Below are positions 22,849 to 30,314 of a stretch of DNA of 32,518 nucleotides, one piece after another. A program made the position numbers and the translations under genes. Source of the stretch: Myxococcales bacterium (GTDB lineage Bacteria; Myxococcota_A; Polyangia; Haliangiales; Haliangiaceae); NCBI GenBank assembly GCA_028287115.1, contig JAQBQF010000255.1:1-32518 (forward strand), in the 5' to 3' direction. Position 1 is the first letter of the stretch, and the number at the start of each line of letters is the position of its first letter. Under the pieces are notes generated by a model. It was not told the origin of the DNA and did not search any database. It saw nothing but the letters and a program-made list of their open reading frames with translations.

Positions 22849-23769
22849 TTAGTTCGTCAGCGTCGACGGACCGCACAGGCTCGGCGATGCGGCGTGCGCG
22901 GCCATCGTCGAGGCGTAGAACTTGTCGAGCGCGGTCATGCCCTGGTTCGTCGCCGCGTTGAACTTCGGGTGTTCGACGTGCGGGACGAGACCTTGCGAGA
23001 CACCGAGGAACGACTGCTTGTTGATGATGACCTGAGCGGGGCTCTTCGTCAGGTCGACCGTGAAGAACTGGAGCATGTAGTACTTGTTCGTGGAGATCAC
23101 GCCGAACATCGCGGTCTTCTGCTGCGTCGCGATCATGCCGTTCGCGCCATTGACGTGGCAGGTCTGGCACTGATCGCCGTTGTTCGTCTGCATCTGGCCC
23201 CACGCCGCCGCCATGTTCGCCGTGTCGAAGTTCGTCTGGGTCATGCAACCCGACCACTCTTTGAGCAGCCGAGCCGTTTCCTGATCCGGCGACTCGCCGA
23301 CGGGCGGGGGTGGGGCGCCGGCGCCGCGCCAAGCCACTTCTGCGTTCAGCCAGTCCGTGATGGAGGTTTGCTCCGCCGTCGTATAGCTCGTGCCTTGGTG
23401 GCCGGTGAGCGGCTTCGCGAGCACGTTCGCCGTGGTGGGCGTGAAGTTACCGACGGCCGCGATGTAGCCGGTGATCGTGTCGTAGGCCTTGAACTCGTCC
23501 TGCGCCGGCGTCATCGAGTCGACGAACCCGGTGACGTTGCCGTTCGGGTGTCCCGAGGTATGGCAGCCCGCGCACTTGGCGGCGATCACCGGGTAGACGG
23601 TGTCGTTGAACTGCTTCCGCGAAGCGTCCGCCGCCGCGTTGCCCGAGCCGCTCCCACCCTGCGAGCCCTGGTCCGAGCCGGAACCGGAGCCCATTCCCGG
23701 GCCGCCATCGAGTTGGCCGACACAGGCAACCAAACCCATCGAGGCAACCGCCATTAGTAGTGTTCGCAT
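22849..23769 (-). CDS. c-type cytochrome lipoprotein with two CxxCH heme sites
   Basis: A 306-residue lipoprotein: lipid Cys16 (MGLVAC), a Gly/Ser linker to residue 48, then a cytochrome-like domain with CAGCH at 66-70 (FNDTVYPVIAAKCAGCHTSGHP). A second site CQTCH is at 201-205 (GDQCQTCHVNGANG). The first matches the usual mono-heme start of myxobacterial surface cytochromes. Distal axial ligands are not certain; Met and His residues are available. It would carry electrons or sense redox state at the outer envelope. AAGGAG 7 nt before the ATG fixes the start. It lies 41 nt downstream of the MYXO-CTERM-like gene on the same strand and is probably co-transcribed. Confidence 0.85.
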   Translation of the reverse strand: MRTLLMAVASMGLVACVGQLDGGPGMGSGSGSDQGSQGGSGSGNAAADASRKQFNDTVYPVIAAKCAGCHTSGHPNGNVTGFVDSMTPAQDEFKAYDTITGYIAAVGNFTPTTANVLAKPLTGHQGTSYTTAEQTSITDWLNAEVAWRGAGAPPPPVGESPDQETARLLKEWSGCMTQTNFDTANMAAAWGQMQTNNGDQCQTCHVNGANGMIATQQKTAMFGVISTNKYYMLQFFTVDLTKSPAQVIINKQSFLGVSQGLVPHVEHPKFNAATNQGMTALDKFYASTMAAHAASPSLCGPSTLTN

Positions 23770-23810
23770 GGTCCTGCTCCTTGTGCTTCGGATTGGGTGG
23801 ATTCGGTGGG

Positions 23811-25811
23811 TTAGCGACGGCGGCGGATGAAGGCAGCCAGGCCGATGAGGAGGAAGGTCATCGCACCGCTGGTGCCGCCCGAGGTCGAGCAACCACCGAG
23901 CGACGTGCCGGGGTCGGTCGGGGTGGTCGTGTCAGAGCCCGCGCCGGTGTCGGAACCCGAGCCCGAGCCAGAGCCCGAACCCGAGCCCGAACCCGAACCC
24001 GAACCCGAACCCGTGCCGCCGCCCGTGCCGCCACCCGTGCCGCCGCCCGTACCCGCGCCCGACTGCTGCGCGGTGCCGACGACCGAGATGTACGACGAGA
24101 GCTTGAGCGAAGCGCAGGGAACCGGGGTGCCCGTGGTGACGCCGGCCGGCAAGCACTTGTCGAGGTTGGCCGCGTTGGCAACTTCCGACGGGTCCTTACC
24201 CGTGGTCGCGTGGACCATGAGGTACTTGTCCTTGCTGACGATGCCGCCGGTCGACATCTTGCCGACGAACGGGTTCTCGACCATCAGCGAAGCGGAGAAG
24301 TTACGACCCTGGTTACCGGGGTTCTGGCCGAGGTAGTTCGGGTACATGTGGCGGTCGTACGGGGCGATCGACATGCCGGTGTTGAGTGCCTTGAGCGCCT
24401 TGGTCGTTCCGTCGATGCCAATCGCGGTCGCCTGCGCTGCGTAACCGCCGCCGGTGTGGCTGCCGCCGACGAACGCGAGACCTGCGACCGGTGCATCGGT
24501 GGTACCGAAGATGCCGTAGGTGACGCCGAGGTGCGTTCCGTCGAGGCCAGCGAGCTCGGTGCCCATGTTCCGCATCGGCTGGACGTAGACGATACCGGCC
24601 TTGGTGACCTGCATGATGGCGAGGTTGTTGCGGAAGTACGTGCCGCCCTTTTGGTTGTTCTTGTTGTTGCCCTGAGCATCACCACTGCGCCAGATGATCT
24701 GATCGGTGGCGACGAGCTTGCCGTTCGCGTCCGGCAGCACGATGCGCTCGTGCATCGCGCGTTGCGCGCGGGTCGCCGGCGTACCGTCGGGGGTCGCGTT
24801 CTTGCGGCCGTCGATCATCTGCTTCCAGAGGATCTTGTTCTGCTGATCGTTGCCGGTGATGCCGGGGGTGATGTCGACAGCGGCGAGCCACACACCGTCG
24901 CGTTGCGGTTGGTTGTTGCCTTCTGTCCACGAGCAGATGGCAGTGTTCGGGTCGGCGGCCGACACCGAGCAGTAACCGCGTGACCGCTCCTCGCGCTGCG
25001 CGAGGGCGACATCGAAGGCGTTGGCAAACGTGCAGGCAGTCGACGTCGCGTTGCAGGAGATGTCGGCGACGTGGAGCCAGCCTTTGTCCTGGCCGTTGCC
25101 GTTGCAGCCGCGCCACATGGCGATGTGGCTGATCTTGCCGCCGGCCGTGCCGGGGCGGACGGAAGCGACCACGCCAGCGTGGCCGTCCATGTTCATGTTG
25201 CAGTCGTCGTTGTTCTTCGCGTAGATGCGGGTCTCCGGCATGACCTTCACGCCGGCCGCGTTGTAGACCTGCATGTAACGCTCGGTGCGGTTACCGCCAC
25301 CGTTCTTGCGCCAGTTGTATTCGACGGCGATCAGGTCGCCACCGTTGATGGGATACGCGTTCGGCTGGTTGAACGTGCGGTCGTTCTGCGCCTGGTGCGC
25401 GGTGACGAACTTCGCGCCGGTCATGTCCGCGAGTGCGGCGACCGAGCCATCTGCGTTCTGGACGAGATGGAACGGAACCATCGCGCCCTGGACCTTGTCG
25501 TTGTTGTCGCCGTTGCTCGAGGCCGGCAGCGCGCCGTTGATCTCGCCGCTGCGACGCTCGAAGTAGAGACCGGAGGTGTTGTCCGCGAACATCGCGATCG
25601 CGGGCTGCTCGGCACCCGGTTGTTCGTTCTGCGTACGGCGCAGGCGCGACGGGGCGGTCACCCCGTTGCTCGGGGTGACGCGAGCCGTGTCTTTCAGGCT
25701 CGAGCCAAGAATTCGAGTGGTCTGCGCCGCACCCACATCGCCCCGAGCGGTCTCGGCGCCGAATAGGCCAGCGAGAGCAAACATCGCAACAGGCAGCTTG
25801 ATCGTGGTCAT
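23811..25811 (-). CDS. Large secreted protein with MYXO-CTERM-like anchoring tail
   Basis: A 666-residue exported protein: signal peptide (MTTIKLPVAMFALAGLFGAETARG), a body of about 570 residues, a Gly/Ser/Thr tether with (GS)n, and a C-terminal tail GGCSTSGG...FLLIGLAAFIRRRR. That tail has the MYXO-CTERM pattern of Cys, transmembrane helix and Arg cluster, which marks proteins for processing and display on the cell surface. The body is rich in Asn, Gly, Asp and Trp (NNDDCNMNMDGHAG, HIAMWRGCNGNGQDKGW, ICSWTEGNNQ) with recurring strand-like segments, suggestive of a beta-propeller; the family is not recognised. GAGG lies 6 nt before the ATG at 25811 but abuts the ATG at 25817, so 25811 is preferred. 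It leads an operon with the cytochrome. Confidence 0.82.
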   Translation of the reverse strand: MTTIKLPVAMFALAGLFGAETARGDVGAAQTTRILGSSLKDTARVTPSNGVTAPSRLRRTQNEQPGAEQPAIAMFADNTSGLYFERRSGEINGALPASSNGDNNDKVQGAMVPFHLVQNADGSVAALADMTGAKFVTAHQAQNDRTFNQPNAYPINGGDLIAVEYNWRKNGGGNRTERYMQVYNAAGVKVMPETRIYAKNNDDCNMNMDGHAGVVASVRPGTAGGKISHIAMWRGCNGNGQDKGWLHVADISCNATSTACTFANAFDVALAQREERSRGYCSVSAADPNTAICSWTEGNNQPQRDGVWLAAVDITPGITGNDQQNKILWKQMIDGRKNATPDGTPATRAQRAMHERIVLPDANGKLVATDQIIWRSGDAQGNNKNNQKGGTYFRNNLAIMQVTKAGIVYVQPMRNMGTELAGLDGTHLGVTYGIFGTTDAPVAGLAFVGGSHTGGGYAAQATAIGIDGTTKALKALNTGMSIAPYDRHMYPNYLGQNPGNQGRNFSASLMVENPFVGKMSTGGIVSKDKYLMVHATTGKDPSEVANAANLDKCLPAGVTTGTPVPCASLKLSSYISVVGTAQQSGAGTGGGTGGGTGGGTGSGSGSGSGSGSGSGSGSGSDTGAGSDTTTPTDPGTSLGGCSTSGGTSGAMTFLLIGLAAFIRRRR
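23951..24055. repeat. Low-complexity coding repeats (GS and GGGT tether)
   Basis: Hexamers of the ccgaac/ccgagc type (23955-24012) encode (Gly-Ser)n, followed by 12-mers of the ccgtgccgccgc type (24013-24055) encoding Gly-Gly-Gly-Thr on the minus strand. Such repeats are prone to slippage, so length may differ between strains. Confidence 0.85.
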
Positions 25812-25857
25812 TGTCATCCTCGGGACGGTTGTTGGTGAGTCCGAGACTCAGCAAGGC

Positions 25858-25877
25858 TTGTGCCGCGGTTTGCACAA
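25858..25877. promoter_or_regulatory. Inverted repeat upstream of the surface-protein/cytochrome operon
   Basis: TTGTGC-N8-GCACAA, a perfect 6-bp inverted repeat with an 8-nt spacer, lies 47-66 nt upstream of the ATG at 25811. Spacing of the half-sites is near 14 nt centre to centre, which is in the range for a dimeric regulator. The remaining 25878-26054 stretch shows no gene. Confidence 0.35.
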
Positions 25878-25987
25878 TCTAAGTAACGGGAATCATAAGA
25901 TGCTACAGCGATGAAACATGGGGTTCGACTTCCCAGATGGGGGCCCACCCCCCTCAAAACCCCAAGCGATCTCCAGGGCCTGTCATG

Positions 25988-26029
25988 TCTGGTCAGTGAA
26001 CGGGCCGATCTGGTCAGCGAACGGACCGA
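25988..26029. repeat. Two tandem 21-bp units in intergenic DNA
   Basis: Two adjacent 21-nt units (25988-26008 and 26009-26029), each starting TCTGGTCAG, differ at two positions. They lie in the gap between two minus-strand genes; no function is evident. Confidence 0.7.
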
Positions 26030-26054
26030 TTTCGAGGCCGCTACCCTGGGAGGC

Positions 26055-26075
26055 GGCTCCCCAGCATGGGGAACC
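26055..26075 (-). terminator. Hairpin 23 nt downstream of the lipoprotein gene stop
   Basis: On the minus strand, GGTTCCCC-atgct-GGGGAGCC forms an 8-bp stem (one G-T pair) with a 5-nt loop. It lies just past the stop at 26098. There is no T tract, so it may be a non-canonical terminator or an mRNA 3'-end stabiliser. Confidence 0.4.
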
Positions 26076-26097
26076 GGGTCCCTGTCCACCGCCGGAC

Positions 26098-27186
26098 TTA
26101 CTCTTCCTCTTCGGGACGAACCTGGGGCAGCTCTTCCGGCTTGAGGGCACGGGTATGGAGGGCGATAACATTCGCGACGACCTTCTGGTCGCCCAAGAGG
26201 ACGCTACCGCCGGCTTGCGAGCTCGCCTGAAACCACAGTTTCTCGAGCTCGGCGGCAGGCAGCTTTTCCTTGCGGCGTTCGTCGCGGATCACGTAGCCCT
26301 CGACAATCTTCGAGCTGTCGATGCCCTTCGACTTGAGGAAGTCGTAGAGACCCCACGAGAGCTGGCCATCGGACATCGTCTTCGCGTGTTTCACGTCGAG
26401 CTCTTGGCGCTTGATGATCGCCGCGAGCTTGTCGTCGAGATAGATCCGGACACCGCCGCGGAGTGGCTCGCCGTGATAGGGGACGCCGTCGATCGGGACG
26501 CCATCGAGGACGTAGCCGACCTCGTCAAAGGTCGGCGGTGCCTTCGTCACGTAGATCATGACGGAGGTGATCTTGTCGGGTCCCATCCCGTTGCCGAACT
26601 TGGACGGCACGTGAGGAATCGCCTTGCCGCTCGCCTCGCCGCCGAATCGGAACAAGAAGTCGTTCGCCTTCGGCTCCAGGAGGTCCTTCGCCGTGACCAC
26701 GATCGTGTCGGTCTGTTTCGGCCCCTGCACGTGCATCTGGCGGATCTTCTGGATGTTGATGCCCATCGCCTTCAAGTAGTCGGTGAACTTGTACGAGCGT
26801 TGCTCGCCCCACTTCCATGCCAAGCACTTGTCGCAACCGGGCGGCTTGTTCTGCGAGACCTTCGATTTGATCCACGTCGGCTTGAGCGTGACCGGCAGCT
26901 CGCCAAACGTCAGATAGCCGATCGGATCACCGTCGAGATAGACGACCGTGTCCTTCCATCGCGCCATGCCACTCTTGAACTCGGCGGGAACGTATTCGCT
27001 GCCGCTGCCGGCCGATCCGCTTCCCGTTGCCGCGCTTCCCGTTGCCGCGCCTCCCGTTGCCGCGCCTCCAGCAGTTGCGCTTTCCGTCGCTGCGCTTCCA
27101 CTTTCGTTTGTGGTTCCGTGTGTGGTCTCCGCGCCGCGACAGCCGAGCAGGCCGATGACAGCGATACAGATCGCGCGTAGGATCAT
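26098..27186 (-). CDS. Lipoprotein with duplicated domain, unknown function
   Basis: A 362-residue lipoprotein: lipobox LLGC (Cys16), then a Gly/Ala/Thr/Ser tether to about residue 64 with GGAATGSAATGSGSA-type units. The rest contains two related halves: residues 82-158 (VYLDGDPIGYLTFGELP ... YKFTDYLKAMGINIQKIRQMHVQGP) and 248-303 (IYLDDKLAAIIKRQELD ... WGLYDFLKSKGIDSSKIVEGYVIRDE). A CDKC pair sits at 118-121. The two halves look like an ancient internal duplication of a strand/helix unit. The family is not recognised. ATG 27186 was chosen for the signal peptide; upstream GTG 27270 would bury it. It is divergent from the lipoprotein gene at 27292 across a 105-nt gap. Confidence 0.75.
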   Translation of the reverse strand: MILRAICIAVIGLLGCRGAETTHGTTNESGSAATESATAGGAATGGAATGSAATGSGSAGSGSEYVPAEFKSGMARWKDTVVYLDGDPIGYLTFGELPVTLKPTWIKSKVSQNKPPGCDKCLAWKWGEQRSYKFTDYLKAMGINIQKIRQMHVQGPKQTDTIVVTAKDLLEPKANDFLFRFGGEASGKAIPHVPSKFGNGMGPDKITSVMIYVTKAPPTFDEVGYVLDGVPIDGVPYHGEPLRGGVRIYLDDKLAAIIKRQELDVKHAKTMSDGQLSWGLYDFLKSKGIDSSKIVEGYVIRDERRKEKLPAAELEKLWFQASSQAGGSVLLGDQKVVANVIALHTRALKPEELPQVRPEEEE

Positions 27187-27291
27187 CCCGGGTATTGTTT
27201 GCAGTACACGTTCCACCTGCAAGCCATCCCGACGGGGTTTGCACCCCCGGTTGGGGAACGTGCTCCACATCTCGAAACGAGGAGAATCGCC

Positions 27292-27870
27292 ATGTTCCAG
27301 CTGGCATCACTGTTGCGTGAAGCTTCCACCATGCGTATAGCCGGGTGCCTCTTCGTTAGTTTGTTCGCCGCGTGCACCACGGGAGATGAGAGTCCTCCGG
27401 TCGATATCCGCGGCATCCAATGCAGCTCGACCTACACGGTCACCGGTAGCTTCGTTCAGAGTGACGCGCGTCCACTCCAGGCGAATGGGATGCCGATCAC
27501 CGGGTGCTGGCCGATCGGTATGTGGACCTTCAAGGTCGCGCTCGTCATGGGGACGTGTACACCCACACCAACGCCTCTCGCGCAGTACCAGTTCCAGGGG
27601 ATCAAGACCACGGATCCCGGAACGGGTGACTACCTGGAGAGCTTCCAGTACGTCCCGCAAACGAGTGGCGATCCGACGGCCAACAGCATCGCGAAGGCGA
27701 ACACCGGCGGCGTGGGCTCGTGCCAGGGTGAGCTGAGCTTGTTCTCCGCGGATGGCAAGCAGGTCTGGTCGCTCAAGCCCGAGCTCGTCGACGAAACTCC
27801 GAGCAGCGCGATCAACGGCACGGGCGAGTTCAACGTGTTCGACGCCGATCAGTGGCAGCCGCCGGGCTGA
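27292..27870 (+). CDS. Small lipoprotein, unknown function
   Basis: A 192-residue exported lipoprotein with lipobox LFAAC. AGGAG 7 nt before ATG 27292 supports that start (Cys28); ATG 27331 would give a more usual 14-residue signal peptide (MRIAGCLFVSLFAAC) but lacks a good ribosome site. The mature domain is beta-rich with several Cys (IQCSSTYTVTGSFV, ITGCWPIG, MGTCTPTPTPL, GSCQGELSLF), probably paired as disulfides. A repeated feel of small beta sandwiches is present, but I do not recognise the family. It is followed after 3 nt by the anchored AgmX/PglI-like gene, so the two probably form an operon. Confidence 0.72.
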   Translation: MFQLASLLREASTMRIAGCLFVSLFAACTTGDESPPVDIRGIQCSSTYTVTGSFVQSDARPLQANGMPITGCWPIGMWTFKVALVMGTCTPTPTPLAQYQFQGIKTTDPGTGDYLESFQYVPQTSGDPTANSIAKANTGGVGSCQGELSLFSADGKQVWSLKPELVDETPSSAINGTGEFNVFDADQWQPPG

Positions 27871-27873
27871 GCC

Positions 27874-28461
27874 ATGGGCAAGTGGCTCGCAGCGTGTGGC
27901 GCGGTGTTGCTCGTGCTCGTCGTCCTGCTCTGGTATCAGATGCAGTCGACGGCGGCGGTCGTGCCGACTGCTTCGGCGACACTGTCGGTCGCAACGCATG
28001 ACGTCGCGCCCGCGCAGGCTTCGACGAAGGTCGTGCCGATCGCGGCGGCCGTCGCGATGACGGCGCAGACCGCCGGCAAGATCGATCCGGCGAGCGACGC
28101 GTTCTTCAATCAGTTCACCGACAAGGTGCCGTCGATCGTCACCGGCAATGCAATTCGCAAGTGTTATCAGGGCGGGCTTCATCGCCGCGATCGCGATCAG
28201 TTCTTGACGCTCGAGTTCGTCGATCACATCAAGAACGGCGAGGTCACGGTCTCCGACGTCAAGATCAAGAAGTCCGAGCTCAACGATCCGACGCTCGAGG
28301 CGTGCATGATCGCCGCGGTCGCCGCCTCGCACTGGCATGACGACTCGCTGCCCGACATCTCGCAGGCCGACGAGGTCACGATCAATCCCGAGCGAATCGT
28401 CAAGAAGTACGTCGACGACAGCTACGAAGGCGCGCCTGCGCCGCCCAACACGCCGCGGTAG
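27874..28461 (+). CDS. Membrane-anchored protein with AgmX/PglI-like C-terminal domain
   Basis: A 195-residue protein with an N-terminal membrane helix (WLAACGAVLLVLVVLLWYQM), an Ala/Thr/Val-rich linker, and a C-terminal domain from about 90-165: IRKCYQGGLHRRDRDQFLTLEFVDHIKNGEVTVSDVKIKKSELNDPTLEACMIAAVAASHW. The pattern Cys-Tyr, a strand, 'G.V....V..S...D..LE.C' and a final helix is that of the TonB-like AgmX/PglI C-terminal domain common in myxobacterial gliding and envelope proteins. The two Cys are conserved positions in this domain. It ends with the tail APPNTPR, overlapping by 40 nt the 3' end of the convergent deacetylase gene. Exact role unknown. Confidence 0.72.
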   Translation: MGKWLAACGAVLLVLVVLLWYQMQSTAAVVPTASATLSVATHDVAPAQASTKVVPIAAAVAMTAQTAGKIDPASDAFFNQFTDKVPSIVTGNAIRKCYQGGLHRRDRDQFLTLEFVDHIKNGEVTVSDVKIKKSELNDPTLEACMIAAVAASHWHDDSLPDISQADEVTINPERIVKKYVDDSYEGAPAPPNTPR

Positions 28462-29522
28462 ACCTCGACGGCCCACTCGAGATCGTCGAGCATCACGAAC
28501 TCGTCCGCCGCGTGAGCCTGCGCGATATCGCCAGGGCCGATCACGATCGCATCGATCCCGTGCTCCGCGTAGAGCGCCGCTTCGGTCCAGAAGTCGAGTG
28601 CGCCGATCGACTGCGTGAATGGGCGAACGAGGTCGACGAGCGCGTTGCACTGAAACGGCGCGTGGTCGATCGCGACCGAGATCGCGATCTTTGGATCGAT
28701 CGCGGCAGCGCGCGCGGCGATCTCGCGATTCCAGCCGTCGCGATCGAACCCGGGGTAGGGGCGGAGCGACCACTCGAGCTCGCCGCGTTGCGGGATCACG
28801 TTGAACGCGACGCCGCCGTGCAGCGCGGCGATGTTGAGACACAGCCCCGTCATGCCGGCAGGTCCGTCGTGGAGCCGCGCCCGCCCGATCTCGTCGAGCG
28901 CGACCGCGAGCTTTGCGAGCTCGACGAGCGGCTTCGGCATGAAGTCGGCCTTCGAAGAATGACCGCCTTGGCCTTCGAGCTTCGCGAGCTGGCTGATCAC
29001 GCCGCGATGGGCAATGCCCGCCCTGCGCGCGGTGGGCTCGCAGACGATGACCTGGCGGAGCTCTCGGGCTGCCGCGGCCTGGAGAAACGCGTGCATCACG
29101 CAACTGCCGGCCTCTTCATCGCCGGAGAACAGCACGCCGACATCACGCGGCTTCACGGTCTCGAGCGCGACCAACGTCGCGGCGATCGCGCCCTTGGTAT
29201 CGGCGGAGCCGAGCCCGAACAAGCGATCGCCGGTGATGTGGGGCGTCCATGGATCGCGCGACCAGCCGGCGTTTGCCGGCACGGTGTCGATGTGGGCATT
29301 GATCACGCGCCGGGGCGTGCCCCATCGCGCGAAGATGTACGCGCCCGGGCGGCCATCGGTTCGCGGCGCCTCGCCGATCGTGACTTCGTCGGCACCGCGG
29401 GCGCGGAGCAGCGGTGCGAGATGATCGCAGATCCGGCGCTCGTCTCCTGAGGACCCATCGGGGCCCGCTTGATGCGTCGGAATTGCGACCAGCTCGGCGA
29501 GGATCTCGGCAGCGCGGGACAT
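28422..29522 (-). CDS. argE: M20-family acetylornithine deacetylase (ArgE-like)
   Basis: A 366-residue cytoplasmic zinc hydrolase closest to ArgE-type enzymes (E. coli ArgE 383 residues). Metal-site motifs are INAHIDTVP (H77, D79), GLGSADTKG (D108), SGDEEAG (E136/E137) and CEPT (E162), with a C-terminal His in IAQAHAADEF. The stretch WTEAALYAEHGIDAIVIGPGDIAQAHAADE parallels the ArgE end. ArgE removes acetyl from N-acetylornithine in arginine synthesis; related M20 enzymes (DapE, carboxypeptidase G2) remain possible, so substrate is probable rather than certain. ATG 29522 is preceded by TAACGT 6 nt upstream and no Shine-Dalgarno. It overlaps the 3' end of the convergent gene by 40 nt. Confidence 0.85.
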   Translation of the reverse strand: MSRAAEILAELVAIPTHQAGPDGSSGDERRICDHLAPLLRARGADEVTIGEAPRTDGRPGAYIFARWGTPRRVINAHIDTVPANAGWSRDPWTPHITGDRLFGLGSADTKGAIAATLVALETVKPRDVGVLFSGDEEAGSCVMHAFLQAAAARELRQVIVCEPTARRAGIAHRGVISQLAKLEGQGGHSSKADFMPKPLVELAKLAVALDEIGRARLHDGPAGMTGLCLNIAALHGGVAFNVIPQRGELEWSLRPYPGFDRDGWNREIAARAAAIDPKIAISVAIDHAPFQCNALVDLVRPFTQSIGALDFWTEAALYAEHGIDAIVIGPGDIAQAHAADEFVMLDDLEWAVEVYRGVLGGAGAPS

Positions 29523-29528
29523 CGGCGG

Positions 29529-29534
29529 ACGTTA
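29529..29534 (-). promoter_or_regulatory. TAnnnT -10-like element for leaderless start at 29522
   Basis: TAACGT on the minus strand starts on the TAA stop of the uracil-DNA glycosylase gene and ends 6 nt before the deacetylase ATG. Confidence 0.4.
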
Positions 29535-30191
29535 ACGCGTGCCGGCGCGGATCGGGGACGTCGCTGCACTGGCTTTGCCGATCGCGACGACGGATCGCCA
29601 CGCATCATGCTGCTCGATCATCGCCAGCGCGCGAGCGAGCAAGGTCTTGCCGGGCTCGGTGCGGTGCCAGGTCGACGCTCCCGACGGATGCGGCAACGCG
29701 ATCACGTCGAACGTGTGCCCGGAGAGCTCGGCGGACCGCAGCGTCCCGACGACCTCGACGAGCTTTTCGGTATCCGGGAACAGCTGAGCGATCGCGAGCT
29801 TGCCGACGGGAATCACCAATCGGGGCCGGAGGATGCGGACCTCCGCCTGGAGGTGACGACTGCATTGCTCGACTTCGTCCGGAGAAGGCACGCGATCACC
29901 GCCGCCCTCGGCCTTGCCGGGGAAGCAGCGACAGACCGCGGCCATGTAGACGCGCTCACGAAAAGCAGCTTCATCGAGGCCGAGCTGGCCGAACCAACCA
30001 AACATCGTCCTGCCGGCCGTCCACGCAAATGGCTTACCGGCGGGGCCTTCCTTGACCCCGGGAGCCTGCCCGATCAGCATGACCGGCGACATGACAGGTT
30101 GCCCGGTGACCACGGGCCGAATCATGTTCGGACAGGCCTCGCACGCCCGCAGTCGCGTGACGTGGCGCTTGAGCTGGACGAGGGCCGACAC
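29532..30191 (-). CDS. Uracil-DNA glycosylase superfamily protein (family 4/5-like, Fe-S type)
   Basis: A 219-residue protein of UDG fold. Motif 1 is LIGQAPGVKEGPAGKPF (39-55); motif 3 is LPHPSGAS (166-173). Cys C17 and C20 (CEACP) with C87 or C89 and C110 match the four-Cys cluster of family 4/5 enzymes, which hold a 4Fe-4S centre. The enzyme removes uracil from DNA as the first step of base excision repair. The GQAPG version of motif 1, with Gln-Ala rather than Glu-Ala, points towards family 5 or a UdgX-like branch, but I cannot resolve which. GTG 30191 is the start; a CATAGT box lies 8 nt upstream. Its stop is 9 nt from the ArgE start, so the two are on one strand. Confidence 0.85.
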   Translation of the reverse strand: MSALVQLKRHVTRLRACEACPNMIRPVVTGQPVMSPVMLIGQAPGVKEGPAGKPFAWTAGRTMFGWFGQLGLDEAAFRERVYMAAVCRCFPGKAEGGGDRVPSPDEVEQCSRHLQAEVRILRPRLVIPVGKLAIAQLFPDTEKLVEVVGTLRSAELSGHTFDVIALPHPSGASTWHRTEPGKTLLARALAMIEQHDAWRSVVAIGKASAATSPIRAGTR

Positions 30192-30301
30192 GGGCGCGAA
30201 CTATGCCGTATGGGTGTGACGCCGGCACGGTCCGGAGTATGGCCAAGTTGGCTAGGGATCAGCCCGATCTAGATCACGGCGGCACCGGCGGGCGGTCGGG
30301 G

Positions 30302-30307
30302 TAAAAT
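30302..30307 (+). promoter_or_regulatory. TAAAAT -10 element, probable leaderless start at 30315
   Basis: TAAAAT matches TATAAT at five of six positions in otherwise GC-rich DNA and ends 7 nt before the GTG start. No -35 or Shine-Dalgarno is visible. Confidence 0.5.
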
Positions 30308-30314
30308 ACCCGCA

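Noticed and set aside
23760..24983. 407-residue plus-strand frame rich in ARARTRTR repeats
   Set aside because: The repeats are the complement of the Gly-Ser tether of the surface protein; no protein family is seen.
25918..27180. 420-residue plus-strand frame opposite the duplicated lipoprotein gene
   Set aside because: No signal or domain pattern. The minus strand has a lipobox and internal duplication, so it is the real gene.
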